The notes beneath the pieces were generated by a model. It searched no databases and had not been told where the DNA came from. It worked only from the letters and a program-made list of their open reading frames with translations. The position numbers were made by a program, and so were the translations under genes. Below, one piece after another: positions 1 to 11,371 of a DNA stretch of 64,000 nucleotides. Location of the stretch: positions 299,824 through 363,823 of the forward strand of contig JAKSZT010054567.1 of assembly GCA_026826555.1 (NCBI GenBank). The letters are read 5' to 3'. Positions within the stretch are counted from its first letter, which is position 1, and the number at the start of each line of letters is the position of its first letter. This DNA is from Tolypeutes matacus (lineage: Eukaryota > Chordata > Mammalia > Cingulata > Chlamyphoridae).

Positions 1-47
1 CTCATCCGCGGCACCGTTTTCACGGACCCAGAGCCTGACCGGCAACA
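1..47 (+). mobile_element. ERV2 LTR, 3' end only (cut by window edge)
   Basis: These bases match the last part of the LTR that ends at 4213 and of the LTR that ends at 34766, including the terminal ggcaaca. The start of this LTR lies left of the window. Env coding sequence follows directly, with no recognisable primer-binding site, leader or gag. Confidence 0.8.
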
Positions 48-49
48 GT

Positions 50-596
50 GAAAGGAACATTAGTTGCTCCAATTGCTCCTTATTTACATGTCTTAAGAAT
101 TCTTATTTGCAGGAAAATCAAACTGTTTTTATAGCAAGAAGAAGAAAAGGACTATGGTTACCAGTTCGGATGACCAGACATTGGCAGCAGTCTCCAGAAT
201 CCCAGTTGCTGTGGCATTTCCTCAACCATTATTTTAAAAGAACTAAAAGACTGATTGGACTTTTAATAGCAGGAATTTTGGGACTGATTGGCATCAAACC
301 ACTGCAGCTGTCATTGGCACAGCCCTGCATCAAGGAGTCCAGAATCAACAATATGTTAAGGACTGGCATAAAAATGCAAGTGAGATGTGGCATAACCAGT
401 CTCACATTGATATGGAACTGAATAATTGTATGAATGATCTTGAAACAACTATTATACATTTGGGTAATCAAATTTATAATTTAAACTTGTTAAGAGCTCT
501 TAAATATGATTGGAATGAAAGTTCTTTTTGTATTACTCCTTTGGCTTATAATAATAGTGAACATGATTGGAAGGAAGTGAAAAATCATTTAATTGG
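50..596 (+). pseudogene. ERV2 env fragment, SU end and start of TM (broken)
   Basis: One frame is open from base 50 to 421 and carries the C-terminal end of a betaretrovirus-like surface subunit, with a Cys-x-x-Cys close to the junction. A furin-type R-T-K-R site follows at residues 45-48 counted from position 107, then a hydrophobic glycine-rich fusion-peptide-like stretch. The frame then shifts. From 385 a second frame continues the TM ectodomain, with a heptad-like helix, an N-E-S-S glycosylation site and a Cys near residue 49. It is cut at 596 by a MaLR insertion and resumes at 3155. The pattern matches class II (HERV-K/MMTV-like) TM. Upstream SU, gag and pol are missing. The frameshift and the insertion make it non-functional. 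Confidence 0.8.
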
Positions 597-1103
597 TGTA
601 TTAGTCACCCAAAGGGGTATTAATGTGAAATACCAAAAATGGGTTGGTCTTTACAAAGGGTATTTATTTGGGGTAGAAGTCCACAGATACCAGGCCATAA
701 AGCGTTAAGTTTCTTCTCTCACCACAGTCCATTGCCACGTGTTAGAGCAAGACAGCTGCCGGCATTTGCCAGCATTCAGACTTTTGGGTTCCTCTCTTCC
801 CGGGGCTGCGTTTCTCTCTGGGCTTAGCTCCTGTTTCCTCCACAAGGTCAGCTGTAGACGATCAGGTGAACGGCTTGCTTCTCTTCTCCTGGGGCATTCG
901 TTCCAACATCAAACTGCTTCTCAAAAGACTACTTCAACTCTGTTCTTTGCCTTGACTTTTATATTCAATTCCCCATCCACCAAGGGTGGGGCTCAATGCC
1001 CTAATCCTAACCTAATCATGCCCAGATTAACAGATCAGTTTACAAGCATGATCCAATTATATTTTTGGAACTCATAATTACATCAAATTCCCCGATGGTT
1101 ACA
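597..1103 (-). repeat. MaLR 3' LTR (left copy)
   Basis: 507-bp LTR read on the minus strand, with an AATAAA-like polyadenylation region near its 3' end (about 660-670). It differs from the partner LTR at 2667-3149 by roughly 15-20 scattered substitutions by eye. It also carries about 25 extra bases near 1027-1052. Confidence 0.85.
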
Positions 1104-2666
1104 TTCCATCCTCTGAATTCTAAAAATACATTACAATTCTCACAAAAAAGTTAAATCAGTAACAATTCAAGTACAAAATCCTATCATAATCAGTTTAAAG
1201 AAATACAGTTTGTTTTAGGGCAAAGTCCCATCTGCTATAGACCTCTGAAACTTACACAACCATTTAACTGCTTCCAATACACAAATGGAAAGACAAAGGA
1301 TAAACATTTTCAATATCATAAGGGGAAATTAGGATGTTAAACATGAGTCATGGATCCTTTACAGTTCAGTAAACCTGCAGGGCATCCTCCATTTGATTTT
1401 AATGTCTGAAATTCATTTTTAAGAAGATGGTTTCTTTTCCTTGAGGCCACATGGGAACCCACCCTTTCTACAGGCTTGCCCAACAGCCATTTTCTTGGTT
1501 CCACTCTCATCAAGCATCTGGGTGTCAACCAAGCTCCTGACCTCACCCTCCAAGAGTGTTGGGGTGATTGCCACACCTTACTCAATCTTTGGGTTAGAGT
1601 CTTAACCCCCTAGCACAGGAGGTGAAGACAACATTCCCCCTAACCTTTGGCATACAGGTTCAACCCTCTCAGAGCAATGGGTTGACCACCTGGCCTTCTC
1701 TAATCCATGGGTGACAGGTATACCCCTCTCAGACCAATGGGGTTTTGACCTTAACCACCCTAATCTTTGAAGAATGTGCTCCAAACTCCCTGCACCCTGG
1801 GGTGGCAAAACTCTTCCTGAATATTGGGTGGGGACATCCACCCTCTTCAATTGCTGGGGAAAACTCACCCTCTCTGTACATATGGGTGGGGCTCCTTTCT
1901 TGGCCCAAGGAGATGTCTTAATCCCAGATCTCTGCTTCTATGGTTTTCTTCTTAAAGCTGTTTCTCTTTCAATCTCTCCTTTCCATGTCCTCTTTTGTCC
2001 AAGCTGACAGTGGTTTTGTTCATACAGCTCTCTGAAAAACTTTGATGTTTTAGCATGCAGGAAGCAGGGGTCCAAGCCATCAGACTGTAAGACTTTCCAC
2101 AAGTCTTTCTGAGATAACTGCATCTTCAATTCTGAATTATGAGTTCCAAGTTTATTAAAGTCTTCAAATAGGGCATTTTCATCTGGGAATTTGTTTTCCA
2201 GAAACTTGGACATTCTGGAATCAGTTTCTGTTTTCTTTGTGCCCAAAAGTTAAGTTCTTAATGTATTTTGCTCATCTAGTACTTTGCTATAAGCTGCAAG
2301 GAGAAGCCAAGCCACATTCTCCAAGTTTACCTTGGAAAGTTCTTCAGCTAAATGCTCTGGTTCACCATTTTCAAATTCTGTCTTCCATAAAACACCAGGA
2401 GTTAATCTTGCTAAGTTTTCTGCAACTTTAAAACATGGATCGCCTTTCCTCCAGTTTCCAATAAAAGTTTCATCATTTACTTCTAAGGCATCATAGAAAG
2501 TTTCTTTAGCATCCATATTGCTATTAACAGTTTCTTCAAAGTGATCTAGGCCTTTTCCATAAAGCATTTCACAATTCCTCCAAAAAATACCCCTTACCCA
2601 TTTATAAAACCACTCCAACATTTTGGTAATTACAAAAGCACTTCCCCACTCCTAGGTACCAAATTC
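1104..2666 (-). pseudogene. MaLR internal region with gag-like ORF remnants
   Basis: Two minus-strand frames, 2621-2250 and 2246-1938, look like consecutive pieces of one acidic, helical gag-like protein separated by a stop or frameshift. The first begins with an aromatic-rich helix and the second is lysine/glutamate-rich. MaLR elements are known to carry a degenerate gag-like ORF here and no pol. The stretch 1104-1937 holds no good ORF and resembles the 3' untranslated internal part of MaLRs; compare 36286-36860. Confidence 0.65.
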
Positions 2667-3149
2667 TGTATTAGTCACCCAAAGGGGTGTTAATGTGAAA
2701 TACCAAAAATGGGTTTGGTCTTACAAAGGGTATTTATTTGGGCTAGAAGTCCACAGATACCAGGCCATAAAGCGTTAAGTTTCTTCTCTCACCACAGTCC
2801 ATTGCCACGTGTTAGAGCAAGACAGCTGCCGGCATTTGCCAGGGTTCGGACTTCTGGGTTCCTCTCTTCCCGGGGCTGCATTTCTCTCTGGGCTTAGCTC
2901 CTGTTTCCTCCACAAGGTCAGCTGTAGACTATCAGGTGAAAGGCTTGCTTCTCTTCTCCTGGGGCATTCGTTCCAACATCAAACTGCTTCTCAAAAGACT
3001 ACTTCAACTCTGTTCTTTGCCTTGCCTTTTATATTCGATTCCCCATCCACCAAGGGGTGGGGCTCAATTCCCTAATCCTAACCTAATCATGCCCAGATCC
3101 AATTATATTTTTGGAATTCATAATTACATCAAATTCCCCAACGGTTACA
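2667..3149 (-). repeat. MaLR 5' LTR (right copy)
   Basis: 483-bp partner of the LTR at 597-1103. It ends at the second attgg duplication. A solo relative in the opposite orientation lies at 22762-23307. Confidence 0.85.
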
Positions 3150-3154
3150 ATTGG

Positions 3155-3473
3155 ATATAAGCATAATATTTCTTTAGATATTTTAGAATTGCAAAAGAAG
3201 GCATTGAGCATGTCTCAAAACAAATTGAAAGAAACTGCTGATGCAGAATTTTGGAATGACTTGTCTGAAAATTTAAATACTATCAATCTGTTTCACTGGT
3301 GGAAACAAAAAACAGTTCAAATATCATTTTGGATTGGATTAGGTATTATTGTTATATGGAATTTAATTGTTTGTATTGTTAAGGGTAGAGTAATAACATA
3401 TATTCATAGAAAAAATGAAGAATTAGACCAGATAAATACATTTATGTTAAGAAACTTGGCCATGAAAAGCTAA
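3155..3473 (+). pseudogene. ERV2 env fragment, TM C-terminal part
   Basis: The frame resumes immediately after the MaLR target duplication. It encodes a polar coiled region, a Trp-containing membrane-proximal segment, then a hydrophobic span of about 20 residues (I-S-F-W to C-I-V) and a short basic/acidic cytoplasmic tail ending at TAA 3471-3473. This is the membrane anchor and tail of a betaretrovirus-like TM. It is separated from its ectodomain by 2.5 kb of foreign element. Confidence 0.75.
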
Positions 3474-3789
3474 TTTTGCATTATTTATTAGAAAGAGTCT
3501 ACTAATAACCCCTTGATCTTAATACTAATTATCTGCACAAAAAATATTCATTTAAGGAACCTGAAGAAGCATAAATATTAATGAAATTGCCTTCCATGGA
3601 AGAGCTCAAAAGCTTGACTGGTAGTCAATGACGGGTAAGATTCTCAGAGGAGGACAACCTAAGACAGGCACAGTCACAAGAGCCTATGGAAGAAGACAAG
3701 TGTGACAGGAGGTCACCTTGTATCAGCTTATATAAGGGTTCCTATAGTCCTCACTGAAAAAAAATTTTAATTAATGAAAAAGGGGGAAA
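3474..3789 (+). mobile_element. ERV2 region between env and 3' LTR, with polypurine tract
   Basis: Non-coding tail of the provirus. It ends in a polypurine tract, aaaaagggggaaat (about 3777-3790), directly before the LTR, as expected for plus-strand priming in reverse transcription. Confidence 0.7.
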
Positions 3790-4213
3790 TTATGGAGTTT
3801 CAATTAAAGGCCATGACTACTGACAGAAAGCAGGTCACCTTGAAATGTAATAAACAAGCTCTCCAGTCTCATGCTAATAGGAGCTGGGTGGGGAAACATC
3901 CTGAGACAATGTCTGTGAATTGCAGAAATGTAAAAGAATGGAGCCATTGACCTTTAAGACTTGCTAATTTCAACCTTTAAGACTTGTTGATTTCAGCAAA
4001 ATGTAACTGTTAAGTATCTATTACCCTTGCACATGCTCACACGTATTTTCTTTGTTCTAAAGCCAAATAAAAGCCACACTTTATGAGGTGGCTGGGTTCT
4101 TCTCTCCATTTCAGATGGAGAGTCCCCTGATCCCAGTTTTTCTTCTCTTTATCTTATTCTTTCTTTCTCATCTGCGGCACTGTTTTCACCGACCCAGTTC
4201 CTGACTGGCAACA
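3790..4213 (+). repeat. ERV2 3' LTR
   Basis: About 424 bp, alignable along its length with the solo LTR at 34315-34766. An AATAAA signal lies near 4065, followed by the CT-rich R/U5 region and the terminal ggcaaca. The first dinucleotide is TT or TA rather than TG, a small change from the solo copy. Confidence 0.8.
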
Positions 4214-4980
4214 AGTATCTACATAGGTAAACATCAAAGATAGTATAAATGTATGTTTTGTTTGCAGCTCCTTTTTCTTCCTACCTCATTTATAAGACAA
4301 CTGCAAAAATCAATAATTATAAACCTGTGTTGATGGGTATATAATGAAAAAGATATTCTATGGCAATAATATTACAAAAGAAAGAGGAAGAACTAGATCT
4401 ACATAGAAACAAATTTTTGCATAGAATTGTAATTAAGTTAGTATTAATCCAAACTAGATCTTTATAAATTAAGAAATTTAATGTAATCCACAGAGAAACC
4501 AAAAAGAAAATAAGTGTGTATGTATAAAGACACAACAAGGATATTATAATGGTATATTATAAAAGATCTATCTAAGACAAAGAAAGGCCATAATGGAAGA
4601 AAGGAGCAACAAAAAAGATATTAAATATAGAAACAAATATGAAAATAATAGAAGTCCTTTTTCAGTAATTACATTAAATATAAATGAAATAAACACTCCA
4701 ATAAGAAGGCAGAAATTGGTAAAAGGATTAACAATGATTCAAATATATGTTTTCTACAAGAGATATGTTTTAGATTTAAAGATAATATAATCTGAAAGCA
4801 AAAAGATGGAAGAAGATATACCATACAAAGATCAAACACAATAGAGCTCAAATTGATATACTAATATCAGATAAAATTGAAGTTAACACAAAATTACCAA
4901 AGATGGATATTTTATAAACTTATAAAAGAATCAATCCATCAAGAAGACATAATGATTATAAATATATATGCACCAAACTT
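4214..4980 (+). mobile_element. L1 fragment: region upstream of ORF2 and start of endonuclease
   Basis: The sequence follows the L1 path before ORF2. From about 4660 it enters the endonuclease region (the 'cycle of asparagine/threonine' start and the 'caagagat' block), with many stops. It breaks at the LTR at 4981 near the block that encodes the second endonuclease motif. Confidence 0.75.
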
Positions 4981-5475
4981 TGGTAGATGGAATCATGAAT
5001 CCTAATTTAGACATGTTCTTAATTTAATTGTCATCCCTGTGGTGTAGACCCATTGTGAATAGGACGTTTTGAGGATATTAATTTTAATTAAGATGTGGCC
5101 CAATTTAATGAGTGTGGGCCTTAATCTGGATTACTGGAGTCCTTTATAAGCAGAAGAAATTCAAATATAGTAAGAGAAAGTCATGGGGAATTGCTGGAAG
5201 CAGGAAGTGATCTGGAAGCCGGAAGCAAACAGAACCCAGAAGAGAAAGGAGAGGACATTGTTATGCGACCTGGAGCAGAGGTTCCTGTCACAGAACCCAA
5301 GGATTGCAGGCAATCCAGCACCAGAATATTACAGATTTTGTGGAGAAAATGTCACCTTACTGATGATTCGATTTTGGACTTCTTCTAGCTCCAAAACCAT
5401 GAGGCAAGAAAATGTTTGTTGTTTAAGCCAACCCACTGTGTGGTATTTTTCATAGCAGCTTGGTAAAATGAGACA
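4981..5475 (+). mobile_element. Solo MaLR-type LTR (MLT1-like, lineage-specific)
   Basis: Family features are a central 'aaggtgtggccc'-like block, 'ggagtcctttataag' as TATA region, 'ctccaaaaccatgag' before the polyadenylation region, and an end in ...gagaca. The same family recurs at 20989, 35862 (-), 40600 and 56622 (-). Flanks aaact and aaagt are only an approximate target duplication. Confidence 0.7.
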
Positions 5476-6095
5476 AAAGTCCTTTCAAACATCCTTAATG
5501 TTTTGTGATATGGACTGGGATATTTCTGAGGACCTGACTTCTTGTGTTCTTCTCCCTGAGTGTATTTTGCTGTGATGCTGAACCTTAATAGACTTGGCAG
5601 AGCATATATGTGCAAGTATACATGTGTAGCTTCAGTAGCCATAGAAAGGAGATGAAGCTCCCCCAGACCCCTCAAATCAAAAATGCTATTCGACATGACA
5701 TAGCCTGCCAGTTAGAGAAATAAAGCTATTCTCAACAAATTATTGATCCCTTATATTTTACTGGACAAACACTAGAGCTCTTTTCAATAGTATGTTATTG
5801 GGACCCCTTAAAATGGGATTTTGACATTTGCTGACAGCGCTATCCTTTCCTTCCCTGAGTATCATGTTTTCCCTCCACTGAGTAAAATGAAGCCCCTCCT
5901 CCACTTTATGAATGTAATGAGACCCTACTTCTCCAGGCTGACCTAGCCCAAGACAATTTTTCTGAGGCGTCTTGGCTTGTACTTCCATATAAAAGAAAAT
6001 CTGTAACTTTTAGGTTTTAATGTACATCCAGCTACTGATTGGTAAGCACTTTCTCCACTTCCTTCATGCAATACCATTCTTAATAAAGAAGAAAA
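5476..6095. other. Unclassified 620-bp stretch
   Basis: No credible coding region. It holds a pyrimidine-rich part, an aataaag box near 6081 and an (AT) run at about 6108-6121 where L1 sequence resumes. It may be a decayed LTR or extra sequence inserted in the L1; I cannot classify it. Confidence 0.3.
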
Positions 6096-7558
6096 GTGTA
6101 TTAAAAAATTATATATATATACACCAAACAATAGACCTCCTACTTTCAAAATGGATAAAACATCTAGACAGAAGAACAAAAGGGAAACAGAGGACATGAA
6201 CAACAGTATAAACCAATTAGGCCTAGCAGACACATACATAAGCCTCCACCCAATATGTCAGAAAACACACTGTTCTGAAATGCAAATGGAACATTCTCCA
6301 GGATAGACAAAATATTAGGCCACTTAACAAGTTTCAATAAATTTTGACAGACTGAAATCATGCAAAATATTTTCTTCAACCACAATGGAATGAGGCTAGA
6401 AATCAATAATAGAAGTACTCAAAAATGCACAAATATGTGGAAATTTGAAACACACTTTTAAGCAACAAATTAGTCAAAAAGATAAACATAAGGAAATAAG
6501 AAAATACTTTCAATCTAATCTAAAAACACACATCTCAAATCTAATGGAATGCAGCAAAAGCAGTGCTCAATGTGAAATGTAAACCTATAAACACCTACAT
6601 TAAAGAAAAGACAGGTCTCAAATCAGTAATGTTATTTTAAACCTTAAGGAATGAGAAAAAGAAGAGCAAACAAAAGTTAAGGGAAAGGAAAGAAATAAAT
6701 ATTAGTGAGAAAATAAAATAGAGTAACTGAAACCAAAAGTTAGTCCTTTGAAATGATCAGCAGAACAGACCTTTAACTAGACTAAGAAAAAGAGAGAAGA
6801 CACAAATAACTAAAATCAGAAATGAAGGTGGAAACATTACTGCCAATCTTACCAAAATAAAAAGGATTATAAGAGAATACTAAATAAAATTGTATGCCAG
6901 CAAATTGTTAACCTAGACAAAATGGGCAAATTCCTAGAAACTCATAAACATCCCAACTGACTAAAGAAGAAATAGGAAATCTTAAAAGACCTAAAACAAG
7001 TAAACAAGGAAATAAGTAATCAAAAACCTTCCAACAAAGAAAGTCCAGCACCAGATGGCTTCACTGTTAAATTCTACCAAAGATTTAAAGAACAATTAAC
7101 ATCAACCCTTCTCAAACTATTCCAAAATTAGAAGAGGAGGGAAAAATTCCAAACTTATTTAATGAGGCCAGCATTATTCTCTTACCAAAGCCAGATCAAG
7201 ACATTGCTTTAACAAAACAACAGACTAATATCCCTTAATATATATGCAAAAATCCTTAGCAAAATATTAGTGAACCAATTCAATAGGATATTAAAATAGT
7301 AGACTCCATGACCAAGTAGCATTTATCCCATGATGCAAGGGTGGTTCAACATAAGAAGATCAATGTAATATGCCATTTTAATAGAATGAAGAAGAAACGA
7401 ACATGATCAACTTAATCGATGCCCTAAAAACATTTGCAAGAACAAGCTCAAAACACTCAGAAAACAAGGGTTAGATGGGAACTTTCTTAACATAAAGGCA
7501 TTTAGAAAAACCCTAAAACTCATACTTAATGGTGAAGGACTTCAAGCATTCCCCCCCT
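6096..7558 (+). mobile_element. L1 ORF2 fragment (endonuclease end to reverse transcriptase)
   Basis: Recognisable L1 order: the 'hydrated' endonuclease C-terminus (about 6140-6420), linker, then the RT domain with the caaagaaagtccagcacc block (7036-7053) and the 'ggtggttcaacat' block (7341-7353). The frame is broken by many stops and indels. It continues after the solo LTR at 8071. Confidence 0.8.
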
Positions 7559-8070
7559 TGTTAGAGGCTCCCCCTCACTAGGTTTGCAATAATTAACAAG
7601 CTGTAACTCAGTTCCCCCTGATATACATTGAGGAAAGACAAGCCTCCCCCACTGCCCCTAGCCTACATGCCTAAAATCACAGCACTTCCCCAAAGTTTGA
7701 ACAAAGAAACCACGTGGATATGGGAGTAAAGTGAGATAGAGAGCTTCCCCCCTCCAGACCAAGGCACCACCAGCCCATCCAGCACTCCAAGGTCACATAA
7801 CTCCCTAGCTCACTATCCTCTAGCCAAACAAGGGAAAATTTTCACCTCTAGGGCTTCCTATTGGCTCCTGAACCTCATTCAAACCCTGACCCCCTCCCAC
7901 CAACCATCATTTCCCCACCTAAAAAAGTACTATATAAATTCATATTCCCCCTTCTGGGGGCAGGCGGAAGTCTATTCTTCAGACCCCCTCTGCTGGCAGA
8001 GCTTCTCAATAAAACTTCCTTCTTGCAATTATCAGTCTCCATGTCCCAGTGAGTGCTGTTTTTCCCAACA
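7559..8070 (+). mobile_element. Solo retroviral LTR inserted in L1
   Basis: 512 bp starting TGTTAGAG and ending CCCAACA. It is C-rich, with a TATA box (actatataaatt, about 7929-7940) and an AATAAA signal (about 8009-8014) followed by a T/C-rich R/U5. L1 sequence on either side (7540-7558 and 8071-8130) would join into one L1 RT block. Flanks ccct/accct give an imperfect 4-5 bp duplication. It looks like a class I type LTR, but the family is not certain. Confidence 0.75.
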
Positions 8071-8170
8071 ACCCTAAAAACAGAAGCCAGGGATTCCATT
8101 CTTGCCACTTCTATTCAAAATTTTACTTAATTTCTAAGTAGAACAATTAGGCAAGAGGAAGAAATGAAAG
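8071..8170 (+). mobile_element. L1 ORF2 fragment resuming after solo LTR
   Basis: The block ending cttgccacttctattcaa is the conserved L1 RT stretch just before the FADD-type catalytic motif. Similarity fades by about 8170. Confidence 0.65.
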
Positions 8171-9096
8171 GTGAGGTTAAAGTAGAGGAGTGGGAAGTTT
8201 TACTGATGATTTTCTCCACTAGAACAATGAATGAGTGAAAAAGAGATTAGAATTAACTAAGTGGTAAACCTGGAACCAGAATGGACATCTAGAACAATTC
8301 CAGGATGCCAAAAGAAACAAGAAGCTGCCAAGAATTCAACTTTTGTAAGTGGAAGTGGGAAACAGTGACCAGCCCCCATTCCTCAGGCCAGCAGCAGCTA
8401 TGGAAATATTGATAGCTGTAGCATTGTGGCCCAGATTCCAAGAGCAACTGGTTTGGATCAGGGCAGTCAGTAGAAGCTTCACCTTCCAAAAGAGGTTTGT
8501 CTGGATAATCCCTGAAACACTTGCATAGAAGGCTGGCCTTAGTATTGGCCCTCTGGGTATCAGCAGCTTCCAGACTCCTACCAGCATCCACCAAGACATA
8601 ATGTGCCAGTAAAACATTTTTTTTCCAATTGGTGTTTGATTTTTTGAGTGGGGAAATTGGCTGGGTTGGAAGATCCCTAGTTCAGATGCTGGCCTTAGTT
8701 TTGGCCTTCTTGGAAGCAGTGGATTTTGGCATCACACCAGCCTCTACTGGATTTAAAGAACCAGTGCACTTTGTTGCTGTTATTGTTGTTGGGTTCCTTC
8801 TTTCTCTTCCTCTTGAAGTCTAGTCTGGTGGATCCCTGAGGCCCAATATGAAATGAGCATCTACTGGGACATAAAGAGCCAGTGCACCTATTCTGCTTTA
8901 TGTTTTTGTTTCTGGTTATTTGGTTTCTTACTGCTTTTGTGATTTTTGGTTTGATGGATCCTTGAGGAATGAAAAGGGATGTTGGCATAAGTTTCAGCCT
9001 TGACAACAGCTTCCAGCACATAATGACAGACTTGGAGAGGCAGTACACCTTTTATATTATTTATTTTCTGTGGCTATTTTGTCTGTTAGTATTCTC

Positions 9097-9136
<40 letters not shown>

Positions 9137-9230
9137 ACTTTCATCTTTCTTTCCTTCTTTCTTTGTTCATGGTTTGAAATACTAAGGAGTGGGAGTAAGA
9201 GATTTTCAGAGTGATCATAACATAATACTC
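8170..9230. repeat. Diverged tandem units upstream of an L1 body
   Basis: No gene is seen. A core resembling ctggnn-taaagannccagtgcac recurs with changes near 8606, 8761, 8879 and 9041, and a GGTGGATCC-like block recurs near 8829 and 8953, so the stretch contains at least three imperfect units of about 120-160 bp. A (TCTG)n microsatellite follows at about 9097-9130. The L1 body begins near 9230. Confidence 0.45.
9097..9130 (+). repeat. (TCTG)n microsatellite
   Basis: About eight perfect TCTG units, followed by a T/C-rich low-complexity tail. Confidence 0.95.
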
Positions 9231-10445
9231 ATAATGTCCATTTCCCCACAGAAAATTACAAAACATATAAGGAGACATAAATGTAGGGCCCAGTCACAGG
9301 AAAAAAAGAATTCAATGGAAACTATTTCAGAGGAACCGATGTCTCTGGAACTATTCATCAAAGAAATTAGGCCAACACTCTTAAGTGTATGAGTGAACTA
9401 AAGGAAAACATGGAGAAAAGCTAAAGTAAATTAAGAAAACAATATATGAACAAAATGAGAATTTCAAAATGAAATAGAAATTATAAAGAAACAAATGAAA
9501 ATTCTGGAACTGAAAATGCAATAACAAATGAAAATTTCAATAGAGGGGTTCAATTGAAGGCTGAAGGAGGCAGAAGAAAGGATCAGTGAACTTGAATATA
9601 AAATTGAAATTGTTTTCTATGAAGAGCAAAAAGAAGAATGAAAAAAAAATGAATAGGGCCTGAGGAACCTGTGGGACACCACCAAACATAACAATATACA
9701 CAACATAGGATTTGTAGAAGGAGAAGAGAGTGCTAAAGGTGCAGAAAAAAATATTTGAAGAAACAATAGCTGAACACTTCCAAAATTGGATGAAAGATAC
9801 AGATATACAGATCTAAGATACTCAACAAACACCAAGCAGGGTGAATCCAAAAAAGATCTACATTGAGACACATTATAACAAAACTTTCAAATGCCAAGGA
9901 TAGATACAGACTCTTAAAAGCAGCAAGAGAGAAATGATGTGTTACATATAAGTAATCTTTAATAAGACTAACATCCAATTTCTCAATAGGAGCCATGGAG
10001 GCCAGAAGATCATGAAACAACATATTTAAAGTACTGAAAGACAAAAAAATGTTAACTAAGAATAATATATCCACAAATTTCCTTCAAAAAAGAAGGAGAA
10101 ATTAGAACATTTATGGACAAACAAAAATTGAGAGAGTTCCTCATCATTAGAACTGCCTCACAGGAAATGCTGAAAGTTACCCTTCATGTTGAAAGGAAAG
10201 GATACTAGGCAGTAACTAGAAGCTGTTAGAAGAGCTACAGTGTAGGTTATAAAGTGAGTAAATATAAATGCCAGTATTGCATTTTTTTCATTTGTAATAC
10301 TCTTTTACTTCTTATATGGCTTAAAATTCAAATGCATAGAAAACAAGCATAAATCTTTATTACTGAGAAGTAATGTGTGACAATAACAACATAAAAGAAA
10401 GAGACAGAGGATATAGGTATGTGTAGGCTATTAAAGTCAATTGGA

Positions 10446-10885
10446 TAAGGCATCAGTCTCTGGGGCTATCCCTCCTTATATAGGACCAGGATGTCTCCGG
10501 AGCTCTCAGGAACCCCACTGAGTGGGGTGATAGGCACTTAGATGTTCTATGAGCTCCTACTGGTTGGTGGCAAGGCTCCAGGATGTGTAAGTTCATTGAG
10601 GTTGGTGGGCCACACTGTGGGAGATGTTTGTGTGGGATGTGGTGGGAGGTGTGGGAGGTGGGCAACATGGGAATCCCAGTGGGTTCCGTGTAATATTTTA
10701 GGTAATCTAAGCACCTCTTAAAATATATGTATATATATATACATATAAATAACATTTTTGTAAGCAAATACACATATATGCATATATATTTATATATCAT
10801 TTTGCAAATGTTTGTATGTATTGTGAGAATTTTGATTTTTACCCATAATAATAAAAAAAAATAAATAAATAATTAAAAAAAAAAT
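10446..10885 (+). mobile_element. L1-mobilised 3' tail fragment inserted in L1
   Basis: 440-bp insertion with an A-rich 3' end and an exact 13-bp target duplication, aaagtcaattgga, at 10433-10445 and 10886-10898. These are the signs of target-primed reverse transcription. The body resembles the tail modules at 13850-13960 and 61060-61150 (the 'catgggaatccc...taatctaa' ending), with a (TA)n/(TATG)n run at 10725-10800. Confidence 0.75.
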
Positions 10886-11289
10886 AAAGTCAATTGGAAT
10901 CAACACAAACTAAATTGTAATAGATTTAGGATATTACATTTAACACCTATTGAAACCATAAATTAGATATCTAGAAAATATACACAAAAGGAAAGAAGTG
11001 ATTTTAAATGGTTCATTAAAAATAATCTATACAAAAAGGAAGGCAATAATGGAGGAAAGGAAGGACCAAAACTAAAAGGTATAAGACTTATCTAAAACAA
11101 TTAACAAAATGGCAGAAGAAAGTCTTGCCTTATCATAAATTACCTTATGTGTGAATGGATTTAACAATCCAATTAAAAGGCAGAGATCACCAGAATGGAT
11201 AAAGAAACATGGCCCAACTATATCCTGCTTACAAGAGACTTATCTTAGATTCAAAAACAAAAAAGTGAAAGGATAGAAAAAACATTATA

Positions 11290-11371
11290 GGGAAACGGAT
11301 GTGGCTCAAGAGGTTCGGCGTCCGTCTACCATATGGAGAGACCGGGGTTCGATCCCCGGTACCTCCCGGTA

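Larger units (their letters stand above)
597..3149 (-). mobile_element. Complete two-LTR MaLR retrotransposon inserted in ERV2 env
   Basis: Two near-identical LTRs (597-1103 and 2667-3149) flank a 1.56-kb internal region. The element has TG/CA ends and an exact 5-bp target duplication, attgg, at 592-596 and 3150-3154, as expected for ERVL/MaLR integration. On the minus strand the internal part begins at about 2666 with a sequence containing ttggtacc and gagtgggg, as MaLR internal regions do. A purine-rich tract precedes the 3' LTR at about 1104-1115. Length and lack of pol fit the non-autonomous MaLR group (THE1/MST/MLT1/ORR1 relatives). Confidence 0.88.

Noticed and set aside
100..114. Splice-acceptor-like cttatttgcag before the env ORF
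   Set aside because: The env frame is open upstream from base 50 and encodes SU-type Cys-x-x-Cys residues, so this is coding sequence.
2709..3075. Overlapping plus-strand ORFs of 60-112 codons in the MaLR LTRs (also 639-1077)
   Set aside because: They occur in the same places in both LTRs, run through LTR ends and lie antisense to the element.
11290..11370. Functional tRNA gene
   Set aside because: A/B boxes are present, but poly(A) tails and target duplications show it is a SINE; the same head occurs many times.
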